NCBI GenBank assembly: GCA_029203185.1
Contig: CP119310.1
Span: 434,001-498,000 of the forward strand
Reading direction: 5' to 3'
Source: Candidatus Chryseobacterium colombiense
Lineage (GTDB): Bacteria > Bacteroidota > Bacteroidia > Flavobacteriales > Weeksellaceae
DNA length: 64,000 nt
Positions 16,791 through 24,581 of the stretch are shown piece by piece. Made by a program: the position numbers and the translations under genes. Each line of letters starts with the position of its first letter. Within the stretch, counting starts at the first letter, position 1. A model generated the notes under the pieces. That model was not told where the DNA came from and made no database searches. It saw only the letters and a program-made list of their open reading frames with translations.

Positions 16791-18752
16791 ATGATAAAAA
16801 TTAACAAAAAAATTGTATTGGGAGTTGTAGTGGCTTCACTAGTATTGTCTAGCTGTAATGAGATTCTAGACGAACAACCCAGATCAGGATATACGGTTGA
16901 TTATTTCAATTCTGCAGATGGCGTAACATCTGGCGTAACCGCATTGTACAGAAGCTTACGTCTTCTTTATGGGAATGGTTATTATATGAGTGCAACACAG
17001 AACGGAACAGATGAGGCAACTTGGGCTCAGAGTGCAGACGGGAATTTTAAAGATCTGGATATGACAGGAGGGACTGGAGCAATCAACTCTAATACTTTTC
17101 CTACAAGTATGGTTTGGGGATCTGTTTTCCCTTATATTAATACAGCCAATGGTATTATAGAAAGAGGACCTAAATTCAATATTCCGGAATCTCTTGTATC
17201 TGAAGCTCGTTTTTTTAGATCTTTTTATTATTTTCAACTAGTACAGACGTACGGTGGTGTACCTTTAGATTTAGGTTCTGGAGAATTGGCTCTGAACATT
17301 TCACCTACAACTTTGTCTAAAAGAAATACCGTTCCTGAGGTATATTCAAGAGGTATTTTTCCTGATTTATTAAAAGCAATAGACAATCTTCCTGCAACTC
17401 CTAGAGTAACGGGTGGGGTTACAAAAAATGTGGCAAGGCTGTTTTTAGCTAAAGCGTATCTTACTTACGGTTGGTGGTTGCAAAATCCGAATAATATTCC
17501 GACATATCCTGATGCTGCACGAACGGATCTTGATGGCCATAATGCACAATGGTATTTTCAACAAGCATATGATTTATCTCTACAAGGTATTAATAATCCA
17601 GGATCTTATGCCCTTCAGCCTACTTACTATGATGTAAATGAGGGCTCTAAAGATCGTAATTCAGAGCAGATGCTTTACGCAGATCATACAGCATCCAGTA
17701 TTTTTTATAACGAGGGTGATCCTGTAGGATACGGTTCTGGGTGGGCTCCGGATAACTTCGCTGCCTGGATGCAAACATGGAATTATACAAATATAAAAAG
17801 TAGTAAATCTGCTACTTCATGGGTTTCAGCAAGTCCTATTACAAGAGAAGCGGCACAATCGCTGGGAAGGCCTTGGGTACGTATGGCACCACCTATAGGA
17901 GTTATTAAAAATACCTTTGCCGATAAAACTAATGATTCCCGTTATGACGGTACTTTTGTAACGACTTACAGAGGAAACTGGCAGAAAACAGGAACAGGCT
18001 TGGAATCTGTTACAACACTCTATAATGCTAATAGTCTTCCTGTACCGGTAGGAGGGGCGATATTAAGCTTCTTGGATGATGATTCTCAATTACCAAATAT
18101 TGCTTACCCGACTGATGGCGGCCAAAATGGTGTAGGTGCTGGTGTTTTGCCTGGACGAGCGGATTGGGTAATTTCACCTAACGGAATTAGCAGAATTGTA
18201 TATCCGGGACTTTGGAAAATTGGAACGTATCAGACAAATGATGTCACTGGTTTAGGTTATCCAAATGCAGCTTTAACAAGACCATTCCCTGTAGCTAAAT
18301 TCTCTGAATTTTATTTCATTGCAGCGGAAGCAGCTGTAAAAGGAGCTTCGGGTGCTATGAGTGCAAGAGATTTGATCAATGTAATTCGTGCAAGAGCAGG
18401 AAAATGGAGATTTAGTAATAAAAATAATGCTTCATATATTGCCGACAACAGCGCAGCTATGACTGCAGCAACACCAGCTACGATTACTATAGATTATATT
18501 TTAGCAGAGAGATCAAGAGAATATTATGGAGAATTTTACAGATGGTTTGATTTGGTAAGAACTCAAAAATGGACAGAATATGCTGCAAGTTATCAGATAG
18601 GAGGAACAGCTTATGGAAATCATACACCACAGAATTTTACAAGAAACATTCAGCCATATCATTACTTGAGACCGATTCCTCAGGGACAGTTAGATGCAAT
18701 GACCGAAATGTCTGCAGCGGATAAGGCAAAATACCAGAATCCTGGTTATTAA
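16791..18752 (+). CDS. SusD/RagB-family outer-membrane glycan-binding lipoprotein
   Basis: 653 residues. The lipobox is LVLSSC near residue 22, then NEILDEQPRSGYT as in most SusD proteins. The helical TPR-like scaffold includes SEARFFRSFYYFQLVQTYGGVPL, and the RagB/SusD C-terminal part has YILAERSREYYGEFYRWFDLVR, PIPQGQLD and NPGY. It binds the oligosaccharide on the cell surface and closes over the SusC pore. At 653 residues it is longer than the classic 500-550 residue SusD, which suggests extra loops for a large, branched ligand. A strong terminator follows. Confidence 0.96.
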   Translation: MIKINKKIVLGVVVASLVLSSCNEILDEQPRSGYTVDYFNSADGVTSGVTALYRSLRLLYGNGYYMSATQNGTDEATWAQSADGNFKDLDMTGGTGAINSNTFPTSMVWGSVFPYINTANGIIERGPKFNIPESLVSEARFFRSFYYFQLVQTYGGVPLDLGSGELALNISPTTLSKRNTVPEVYSRGIFPDLLKAIDNLPATPRVTGGVTKNVARLFLAKAYLTYGWWLQNPNNIPTYPDAARTDLDGHNAQWYFQQAYDLSLQGINNPGSYALQPTYYDVNEGSKDRNSEQMLYADHTASSIFYNEGDPVGYGSGWAPDNFAAWMQTWNYTNIKSSKSATSWVSASPITREAAQSLGRPWVRMAPPIGVIKNTFADKTNDSRYDGTFVTTYRGNWQKTGTGLESVTTLYNANSLPVPVGGAILSFLDDDSQLPNIAYPTDGGQNGVGAGVLPGRADWVISPNGISRIVYPGLWKIGTYQTNDVTGLGYPNAALTRPFPVAKFSEFYFIAAEAAVKGASGAMSARDLINVIRARAGKWRFSNKNNASYIADNSAAMTAATPATITIDYILAERSREYYGEFYRWFDLVRTQKWTEYAASYQIGGTAYGNHTPQNFTRNIQPYHYLRPIPQGQLDAMTEMSAADKAKYQNPGY

Positions 18753-18784
18753 AAATTAGTTAGTTTCACATTCATATATAGTTT

Positions 18785-18819
18785 ACAGGGCAGATCCTAA
18801 AATATCTGCCTTGTTTTTT
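18785..18819 (+). terminator. Rho-independent terminator after susD
   Basis: ACAGGGCAGAT (18785-18795) pairs with ATCTGCCTTGT (18804-18814), an 11-bp stem with one G-T pair, followed by a run of T. It lies 32 bp past the susD stop and before uxuA. Confidence 0.85.
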
Positions 18820-18838
18820 AATTAAAAATTTAAATGGT

Positions 18839-20008
18839 ATGGAAAAAACATGGCGTTGGTTTGGGAAGAACGATAAAATTAAATTACAAACACTTCGACA
18901 AATCGGTGTGGAAGGAATTGTTTCTGCATTGCACGATATTCCTAACGGAGAAATCTGGAATTTGGAGGTTATTAACGATTACAAAAATTATATAGAAAGT
19001 CACGGTATTCGCTGGTCTGTTGTGGAGAGTCTTCCGGTAAGCGAAGCGATCAAATACGGAGGTGAAGACCGTGATTTTTTGATAGAAAATTATATTAAAA
19101 GTCTCGAAAACTTAGGAAGAGCAGGGGTAACTACGGTTTGTTACAATTTTATGCCGGTTTTAGATTGGGCAAGAACAGATCTTTTCCATGAATGGGAAGA
19201 CGGTTCATCGTCATTGTATTTTGATAAAGCAAGATTTGCTTATTTTGAAATTCATATTCTGAAAAGAGAAGGAGCAGAAAACGATTATAATCAGGAAATT
19301 TTGCAAAAAGTTGAAGAATTAAAAAATACGCTCACAGAAAAGGATAACAATGATCTGATAGATTCAGTCATTGTAAAAACACAGGGATTCGTTAATGGAA
19401 ATATTAAAGAGGGCGATTTAAATCCCGTAGAAAAGTTTAATAATTTATTGGCTTTATATGATGGAATTGATAAAAATCAACTTCGGGAAAACCTAAAATA
19501 TTTCCTTGAAAAAATAATGCCTGTCTGCGAAGAATGGAATATCCAGATGTGTGTTCATCCAGATGATCCACCTTTTGCTTTATTAGGTTTACCAAGAATT
19601 GTAACCAATGAAGAAGACATCGATTGGTTTCTGAACGCAGTCGATAATCCTCACAACGGATTGACATTCTGCGCAGGTTCTTTGAGTGCCAATCTTCAGA
19701 ATGACGTTCCGAAATTAGCTCAGAAATTTGCCAACAGAACAAAGTTTGTTCATTTGAGAAGCACCAATGTTTTTGAAAACGGAGATTTCATTGAAGCCCA
19801 TCATTTAGGTGGAAGAGGAAAATTAATCGACGTAATCCGAGTTTTCGAAAAAGAAAATCCAGATTTACCAATGAGAATCGACCACGGAAGATTGTTGTTG
19901 GAAGATATTGATAAAGGCTACAATCCTGGTTATTCTTTTTTAGGAAGGATGTTGGCTTTGGGACAGATTGAAGGAGTAATGGCAACAGTACGATCAGAAG
20001 TACAATAA
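18839..20008 (+). CDS. uxuA: Mannonate dehydratase
   Basis: 389 residues, family length. UxuA signatures are present: WRWFGKNDKIKL at the start, VCYNFMPVLDWARTDL, CVHPDDPPFALLGLPRIV, TFCAGSL, FVHLRSTN and MRIDHGRLL, with the metal-binding His and Cys residues in those motifs. It dehydrates D-mannonate to 2-keto-3-deoxygluconate. In this locus it would process glucuronate released by the GH115 enzymes, after isomerisation by UxaC (not in this window) and reduction by the following SDR. It starts 86 bp after susD, beyond a terminator, so it is expressed at a lower level or from its own promoter. Confidence 0.95.
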   Translation: MEKTWRWFGKNDKIKLQTLRQIGVEGIVSALHDIPNGEIWNLEVINDYKNYIESHGIRWSVVESLPVSEAIKYGGEDRDFLIENYIKSLENLGRAGVTTVCYNFMPVLDWARTDLFHEWEDGSSSLYFDKARFAYFEIHILKREGAENDYNQEILQKVEELKNTLTEKDNNDLIDSVIVKTQGFVNGNIKEGDLNPVEKFNNLLALYDGIDKNQLRENLKYFLEKIMPVCEEWNIQMCVHPDDPPFALLGLPRIVTNEEDIDWFLNAVDNPHNGLTFCAGSLSANLQNDVPKLAQKFANRTKFVHLRSTNVFENGDFIEAHHLGGRGKLIDVIRVFEKENPDLPMRIDHGRLLLEDIDKGYNPGYSFLGRMLALGQIEGVMATVRSEVQ

Positions 20009-20023
20009 ATAATAAAAAGTAAA

Positions 20024-20839
20024 ATGAAAGAATTATTCAGCATTAAAGATAAAGTAGCTGTCATTACAGGCGCTTCCGGCGTTTTGGGAGGAAGCCTTGC
20101 GAAAAGTTTTATCGAAGCGGGGGCAAAAGTGGTGGCTTTAGGAAGAAACCAGGAAACGCTGGACAACCGAGTGGAAGAACTGACTGATTTAGGAGGTGAT
20201 GCCTTTGCTGTTGAAGCTAATGTCATGAACCTCGAAAGCCTTGAAAAAGCATCAAAAAAAATTATAGAAAAGTATGGTAAAATAGACGTTTTGCTCAACA
20301 TCGCCGGCGGAAATATCCCAAGTGCAACTTTGTCTCCAGAACAATCATTTTTCGACATGAACATCAATGGATGGAATGAAGTAACCAATCTTAATATCAA
20401 TGGAACCGTGTATCCAAGCTATGTTTTTGGAAAAGTAATGGTACAGCAAAAAAGCGGAAGTATTGTCAATATTTCTTCGATGGCAGCTTATTCTGCAATT
20501 ACAAGAGTGGCAGGATATTCGGCAGCAAAATCGGCAATTACCAATTTTACACAATGGCTGGCTTCCGATTTGGCTTTAAAATTCGGAGATAAAATCCGTG
20601 TTAATGCTGTGGCACCTGGATTTTTCATTGGTGATCAAAACCGTGCTATTTTACTGAATCCTGATGGATCTTTAACGGATAGAAGCAAAAAAGTGATTGC
20701 GAAAACACCAATGCAGAGGTTTGGAGAAGTGGAAGAATTAAACGGAACTGTACAGTTTCTCTGTTCGGATGCCGCAAGTTTCATTACAGGAGCTTTAATA
20801 CCTGTTGATGGCGGTTTCAGTGCTTTCAGCGGGGTATAA
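20024..20839 (+). CDS. SDR-family oxidoreductase, probable fructuronate reductase (D-mannonate oxidoreductase)
   Basis: 271 residues. The classical SDR layout is visible: an NAD(P)-binding TGASGVLGG near residue 16, NIAGG about residue 90, catalytic Ser in NISSMAAYS and a YSAAK catalytic pair near residue 165. The C-terminal VDGGFSAFSGV is common to sugar-acid SDRs. It follows uxuA by 15 bp. In Bacteroidota an SDR next to uxuA often takes the place of the unrelated UxuB polyol dehydrogenase, so reduction of D-fructuronate to D-mannonate is the best guess. That substrate is inferred from context; the SDR fold itself is certain. Confidence 0.85.
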   Translation: MKELFSIKDKVAVITGASGVLGGSLAKSFIEAGAKVVALGRNQETLDNRVEELTDLGGDAFAVEANVMNLESLEKASKKIIEKYGKIDVLLNIAGGNIPSATLSPEQSFFDMNINGWNEVTNLNINGTVYPSYVFGKVMVQQKSGSIVNISSMAAYSAITRVAGYSAAKSAITNFTQWLASDLALKFGDKIRVNAVAPGFFIGDQNRAILLNPDGSLTDRSKKVIAKTPMQRFGEVEELNGTVQFLCSDAASFITGALIPVDGGFSAFSGV

Positions 20840-20920
20840 TTGTAGTTATTTTCTTCATATAGTTAAGACCTTAATTTATTATTTTAGATTAGGGGCTTTT
20901 TCTAAATTTTTCTAATAAAT

Positions 20921-20953
20921 CGCTAAAGTAGTATGCATAAGTTTGTTTTAGCG
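20921..20953. promoter_or_regulatory. Inverted repeat overlapping a promoter-like box upstream of the GH43 series
   Basis: CGCTAAA (20921-20927) and TTTAGCG (20947-20953) are exact inverted repeats. Between them lies TAAGTTTG (20938-20945), which fits TAnnTTTG. It is 55 bp upstream of the first GH43 gene and may be its promoter with an operator. No clear -33 TTG was found. Confidence 0.35.
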
Positions 20954-20999
20954 AAGCAGTTCTAATTAAAACTAATAATAAATCTAAAAAAATATAATA

Positions 21000-22718
21000 A
21001 TGAAACAGAGACTAATGCAATCGATTTTTTCAGCACATAAAACCGGCATTATTGCAGCTGCAGCTCTACTTTATGTAAGTAATATTTCTGCCCAGACTTT
21101 TTCAGATTTTAATTACCGTGGAAACGATAAAATATACAGTGATAACCCTCTAAAACCGGACGAATTTTATTCCCCAATTCTTCAGGGTTGCTATCCCGAC
21201 CCGAGCATTACCAAAAAAGGAGATGATTATTACTTAGTAAACTCTTCTTTCTCAATGTTTCCGGGCGTTCCGATTTTTACTTCCAAAGATTTGGTGAATT
21301 GGAAGCAGGTTGGTCACGTTCTCGACAGACCTTCACAACTTAAAGTGGAAAAAGGCGGAGTTTCTCACGGAATTTACGCACCAGACATCAAATACAACAA
21401 ATTCAACGATACATTTTATATGATTACCACGCAGATTGCGGGCGGAGTCGGAAATATGGTCGTGAAAACCAAAGACCCGGCAAAAGGCTGGAGCGAAGTC
21501 CAAAAATTAAATTTCGACGGAATCGACCCTGCGATTTTCTTTGATGATGACGGAAAAGCATATATCGTTCACAACGACGCACCGCCACAAGGAACAGAGC
21601 AATATCAAGGTCACCGCGTCATCAAAATGTGGGATTACGATTTGGAAAAAGACCAAGTTGTCGCAGGTTCCGACAAAATTATTGTGAATGGCGGAGTCGA
21701 CCTTTCTCAAAAACCAATCTGGATTGAAGGTCCGCATTTATACAAATTCAAAGGAAAATACTACCTGATGTGCGCCGAAGGTGGAACAGGAGGCAACCAC
21801 AGCGAAGTTATTTTTATGTCAGATTCTCCGAAAGGGCCATTCGTTCCCGCAAAAAATAATCCGATTCTGACGCAAAGATATTTTCCAAAAGACAGAAAGG
21901 AAAAAGTAGATTGGGCAGGTCACGCAGATTTGGTTGAAGGTCCGAACGGACAGTGGTACGGCGTATTTTTAGCGATTCGTCCTAACGAAAAAGGACGTGT
22001 AAATCACGGTAGAGAAACCTTCATTCTTCCTGTTGACTGGAGCGGAACATATCCTGTGTTCCAGAATGGCTTGGTTCCAATGAAACCAAAATTAAAAATG
22101 CCGGAAGGTGTGAAAAATCAAACCGGACAAAATGGATTTTTCCCGAACGGAAACTTTACTTATAATGATAAATTAACAGATAAAAATCTCGATTTCCGTT
22201 GGATTGCAATGCGTGGTCCTCGTGAAAACTTTATTACGGCTACAAAAGCGGGTGTCAAAGTGAATCCTATGGAAACGAATATCAAAGCTTTGGCTCCGAT
22301 TTCATCTTTGTTCCACAGATTACAGCACGAAGATTTTGAGACATCTGTAACCCTAGATTACAAACCTAAATCTGAAAAAGAATTAGCCGGAATCACGCTC
22401 TACCAAAGCGAAACGTTCAATTATGTTTTCGGAGTTACAAAGAAAGACAAAGACTTCTACATCGTTTTAGAAAGAACTGAAAAAGGAAGTTCAAAACTCA
22501 TTGCCAGCGAAAAAATTACATTAGGTAAGATGATTAAATTCCAGGCTGTTGGAGAGAAAGATAACATCAGTTTTAATTATTCTGTAGACGGTAAAAACTT
22601 TAAAAATCTAGGTGGACCGGTTTCCGGAGACATTCTCTCAACGGATGTTGCAGGCGGTTTCACAGGAAGTTTAATCGGTCTTTATAGCACGTCTTCAAAC
22701 GATATTGTACCGAATTAA
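21000..22718 (+). CDS. Secreted GH43 beta-xylosidase/alpha-L-arabinofuranosidase
   Basis: 572 residues. The signal peptide ends near SNISAQ. A five-bladed propeller carries the GH43 triad: Asp67 in YPDPS (base), Asp176 in GIDPAIFFDDDG (pKa modulator) and Glu243 in IEGPHLYK (acid). A concanavalin-like C-terminal sandwich follows from about residue 370. The layout fits the GH43_1-type xylosidase/exo-xylanase group, though the subfamily is only a guess. It would trim xylose or arabinose from imported oligosaccharides. It is the first gene of the enzyme series, starting 160 bp after the SDR gene. A repeat element follows. Confidence 0.92.
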   Translation: MKQRLMQSIFSAHKTGIIAAAALLYVSNISAQTFSDFNYRGNDKIYSDNPLKPDEFYSPILQGCYPDPSITKKGDDYYLVNSSFSMFPGVPIFTSKDLVNWKQVGHVLDRPSQLKVEKGGVSHGIYAPDIKYNKFNDTFYMITTQIAGGVGNMVVKTKDPAKGWSEVQKLNFDGIDPAIFFDDDGKAYIVHNDAPPQGTEQYQGHRVIKMWDYDLEKDQVVAGSDKIIVNGGVDLSQKPIWIEGPHLYKFKGKYYLMCAEGGTGGNHSEVIFMSDSPKGPFVPAKNNPILTQRYFPKDRKEKVDWAGHADLVEGPNGQWYGVFLAIRPNEKGRVNHGRETFILPVDWSGTYPVFQNGLVPMKPKLKMPEGVKNQTGQNGFFPNGNFTYNDKLTDKNLDFRWIAMRGPRENFITATKAGVKVNPMETNIKALAPISSLFHRLQHEDFETSVTLDYKPKSEKELAGITLYQSETFNYVFGVTKKDKDFYIVLERTEKGSSKLIASEKITLGKMIKFQAVGEKDNISFNYSVDGKNFKNLGGPVSGDILSTDVAGGFTGSLIGLYSTSSNDIVPN

Positions 22719-22720
22719 AA

Positions 22721-22843
22721 TTATCAATAGAAACGGGCTTTAGCCCGTTTAACTAAAAAGCAATGATGAATGGCTTTAGCCTAAACTTATTGTAAATTTT
22801 GGCTAAAGCCAATCCAGAAACTAAAGCCCTACGCAATTGATAA
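22721..22843. repeat. Palindromic REP/MITE-like element, copy 1
   Basis: Nested inverted repeats: outer arms TTATCAAT with GGGCTTTAG and their complements near 22822-22843, an inner hairpin ACGGGCT-TT-AGCCCGT (22733-22748), and TGGCTTTAGCC paired with GGCTAAAGCCA (22771-22811). A second copy with the same order of parts is at 53724-53860. Confidence 0.8.
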
Positions 22844-22880
22844 ATTCTATTGTAACAAACCAAACCAAAATATCAAAACC

Positions 22881-24497
22881 GTGAAAATTAATAAATCATT
22901 TTATATAGTTTCTTTTTTGGGATGTATCGGGCTGAATCACCTTTCAGCCCAGGTAAATCACTCTGAAAAGGCGACAACTCAATTTACCAACCCAATCATT
23001 TGGGCTGATGCACCGGATTTATCGGTCACCAGAAACGGCGACGATTTTTATCTGATAAGCACCACAATGCATCTTATGCCAGGCGCTCCGGTGATGCATT
23101 CCAGAGATTTGGTACATTGGGAAATGTCGAGTTATGTTTTTGATACATTAAATGATAATTCTAAATATGATTTGATTGACGGAAGCGTTTACGGACGTGG
23201 ACAATGGGCATCGTCCATCCGTTATCACAAAGGGAAATATTACGTTCTGTTTTCCCCGAATGATGAGCCTTTCAAATCCTATTTTTATGTCACCGACAAT
23301 CCTGAAAAAGGCAATTGGAAGCTTATCACGAGAACCAGACATTTTCACGATGCATCTTTACTTTTTGATGATGATGACCGGGTTTATGTCTTCACTTCCA
23401 ACAAAGTTTTTGAGCTAAGCTCAGATTTTAAAACAATTATCGGGAATCAGGATGGAACGGAAGTTTTTCAGAAAGATGCTTCGGAAACCGGACTTTTGGA
23501 GGGCAATCAAATCATCAAAAAAGACGGAAAATATTATATGATGATGATTTCCTGGCCGAGAGGTGGAAAACGTCGTCAGGAAGTGTACAGAGCCGATAAA
23601 GTTACCGGACCTTATGATAAAAAGGTCATTCTTGAAGACAATTTTCTTGGATTTTCTTACGCCGGTCAGGGTGCTTTGATTGACGACAAAAACGGTAATT
23701 GGTATTCATTGATTTTTCAGGATAGAAATGGAGTAGGAAGGGTTCCTATTTTGCTTCCTGTGAAATGGGAAAACGACTGGCCAATTTTGGGTGACAACGG
23801 AAAAGTACCTTTGACAGGTGAAGTTCCGCTTTCGCCATTTAAACCGAAAAATCATCTGGTAGAAAGCGACGAATTTTCCGACAAAAAAATGAAAATCCAA
23901 TGGCAGTGGAATCATAATCCTGTCAATTCTGCCTGGTCATTATCCGGCAGAAAAGGTTTTTTAAGATTGAAAACCAGTAGAATAGTTGATAATCTCTACC
24001 TCGCTCCCAATACATTAACGCAAAGAATGGAAGGTCCAAAATCCAGTGGCATAGTTGCTTTGGATGTGAAAGGAATGAAAGACGGTGATGTTGCAGGTTT
24101 CAGTGCTTTCAACGGTGATTCCGGGATTTTATCTGTGGTGATGGAAGACGGTAAAAAGTTTGTCGTTTTTTCAACGAATGAAGTCAGTTTAGATAACAAA
24201 ACTAAGACGGTTACAGGTGTTAAAAAAGAAGAAAAGAAGAGAATTCCTCTGAATTCCGACAAAGTTTATTTTAAAATTGATGCCGATTTCAACCTTGGAA
24301 AAGATTTAGCCGATTTTTATTACAGCACCGACCAAAAGAACTGGACCGAAATGGCGAAAGATTACAAAATGATTTTCGATTACCGAAGATTTTTTATGGG
24401 TTCCAAGTTTGCAATTTTCAATTATGCAACGAAAAATCTGGGAGGTTTTGTAGATGTTGATTTTTTCAGATATGCAAATTCTTTAACCATAAAATAA
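22881..24497 (+). CDS. Secreted GH43 enzyme, subfamily 12-like
   Basis: 538 residues. The start codon is GTG and leads straight into a signal peptide (SFLGCIGLNHLSAQ). The GH43 triad is probably Asp46 (WADAPDLS), Asp157 (HFHDASLLFDDDD) and Glu207 (LLEGNQIIKKDGKYY). A C-terminal beta-sandwich spans about residues 335-535 (GLLRLKT-like stretches and LGGFVDVDFFRY at the end), as in beta-xylosidases with a GH43_C2 module. Members act as beta-xylosidases or arabinofuranosidases on arabinoxylan oligosaccharides. It lies between the REP element and the tandem esterase. Confidence 0.92.
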   Translation: MKINKSFYIVSFLGCIGLNHLSAQVNHSEKATTQFTNPIIWADAPDLSVTRNGDDFYLISTTMHLMPGAPVMHSRDLVHWEMSSYVFDTLNDNSKYDLIDGSVYGRGQWASSIRYHKGKYYVLFSPNDEPFKSYFYVTDNPEKGNWKLITRTRHFHDASLLFDDDDRVYVFTSNKVFELSSDFKTIIGNQDGTEVFQKDASETGLLEGNQIIKKDGKYYMMMISWPRGGKRRQEVYRADKVTGPYDKKVILEDNFLGFSYAGQGALIDDKNGNWYSLIFQDRNGVGRVPILLPVKWENDWPILGDNGKVPLTGEVPLSPFKPKNHLVESDEFSDKKMKIQWQWNHNPVNSAWSLSGRKGFLRLKTSRIVDNLYLAPNTLTQRMEGPKSSGIVALDVKGMKDGDVAGFSAFNGDSGILSVVMEDGKKFVVFSTNEVSLDNKTKTVTGVKKEEKKRIPLNSDKVYFKIDADFNLGKDLADFYYSTDQKNWTEMAKDYKMIFDYRRFFMGSKFAIFNYATKNLGGFVDVDFFRYANSLTIK

Positions 24498-24555
24498 ATT
24501 CTTTAATGAATATTTAATTAAATCTTGCAGGAATAATTTTTTTATCTAAATTAAT

Positions 24556-24574
24556 AAGTGTAAAAAATACAAAT
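24556..24574. promoter_or_regulatory. Weak AAGTGT-N7-ACAAAT site upstream of the tandem esterase
   Basis: The left half matches the putative operator exactly and the spacing is seven, but the right half differs in its last three bases (ACAAAT instead of ACAYTT). It ends 7 bp before the ATG at 24582. It may be coincidental in AT-rich sequence. Confidence 0.25.
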
Positions 24575-24581
24575 AAAAATC

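Noticed and set aside
19930..20400. 156-codon minus-strand frame over the uxuA-SDR junction
   Set aside because: Both plus-strand genes are certain; the frame is a compositional shadow.
22721..22843. Possible CRISPR-like repeat because GGCTTTAGCC recurs
   Set aside because: The units are inverted and nested, not regularly spaced direct repeats, and no cas gene is present.
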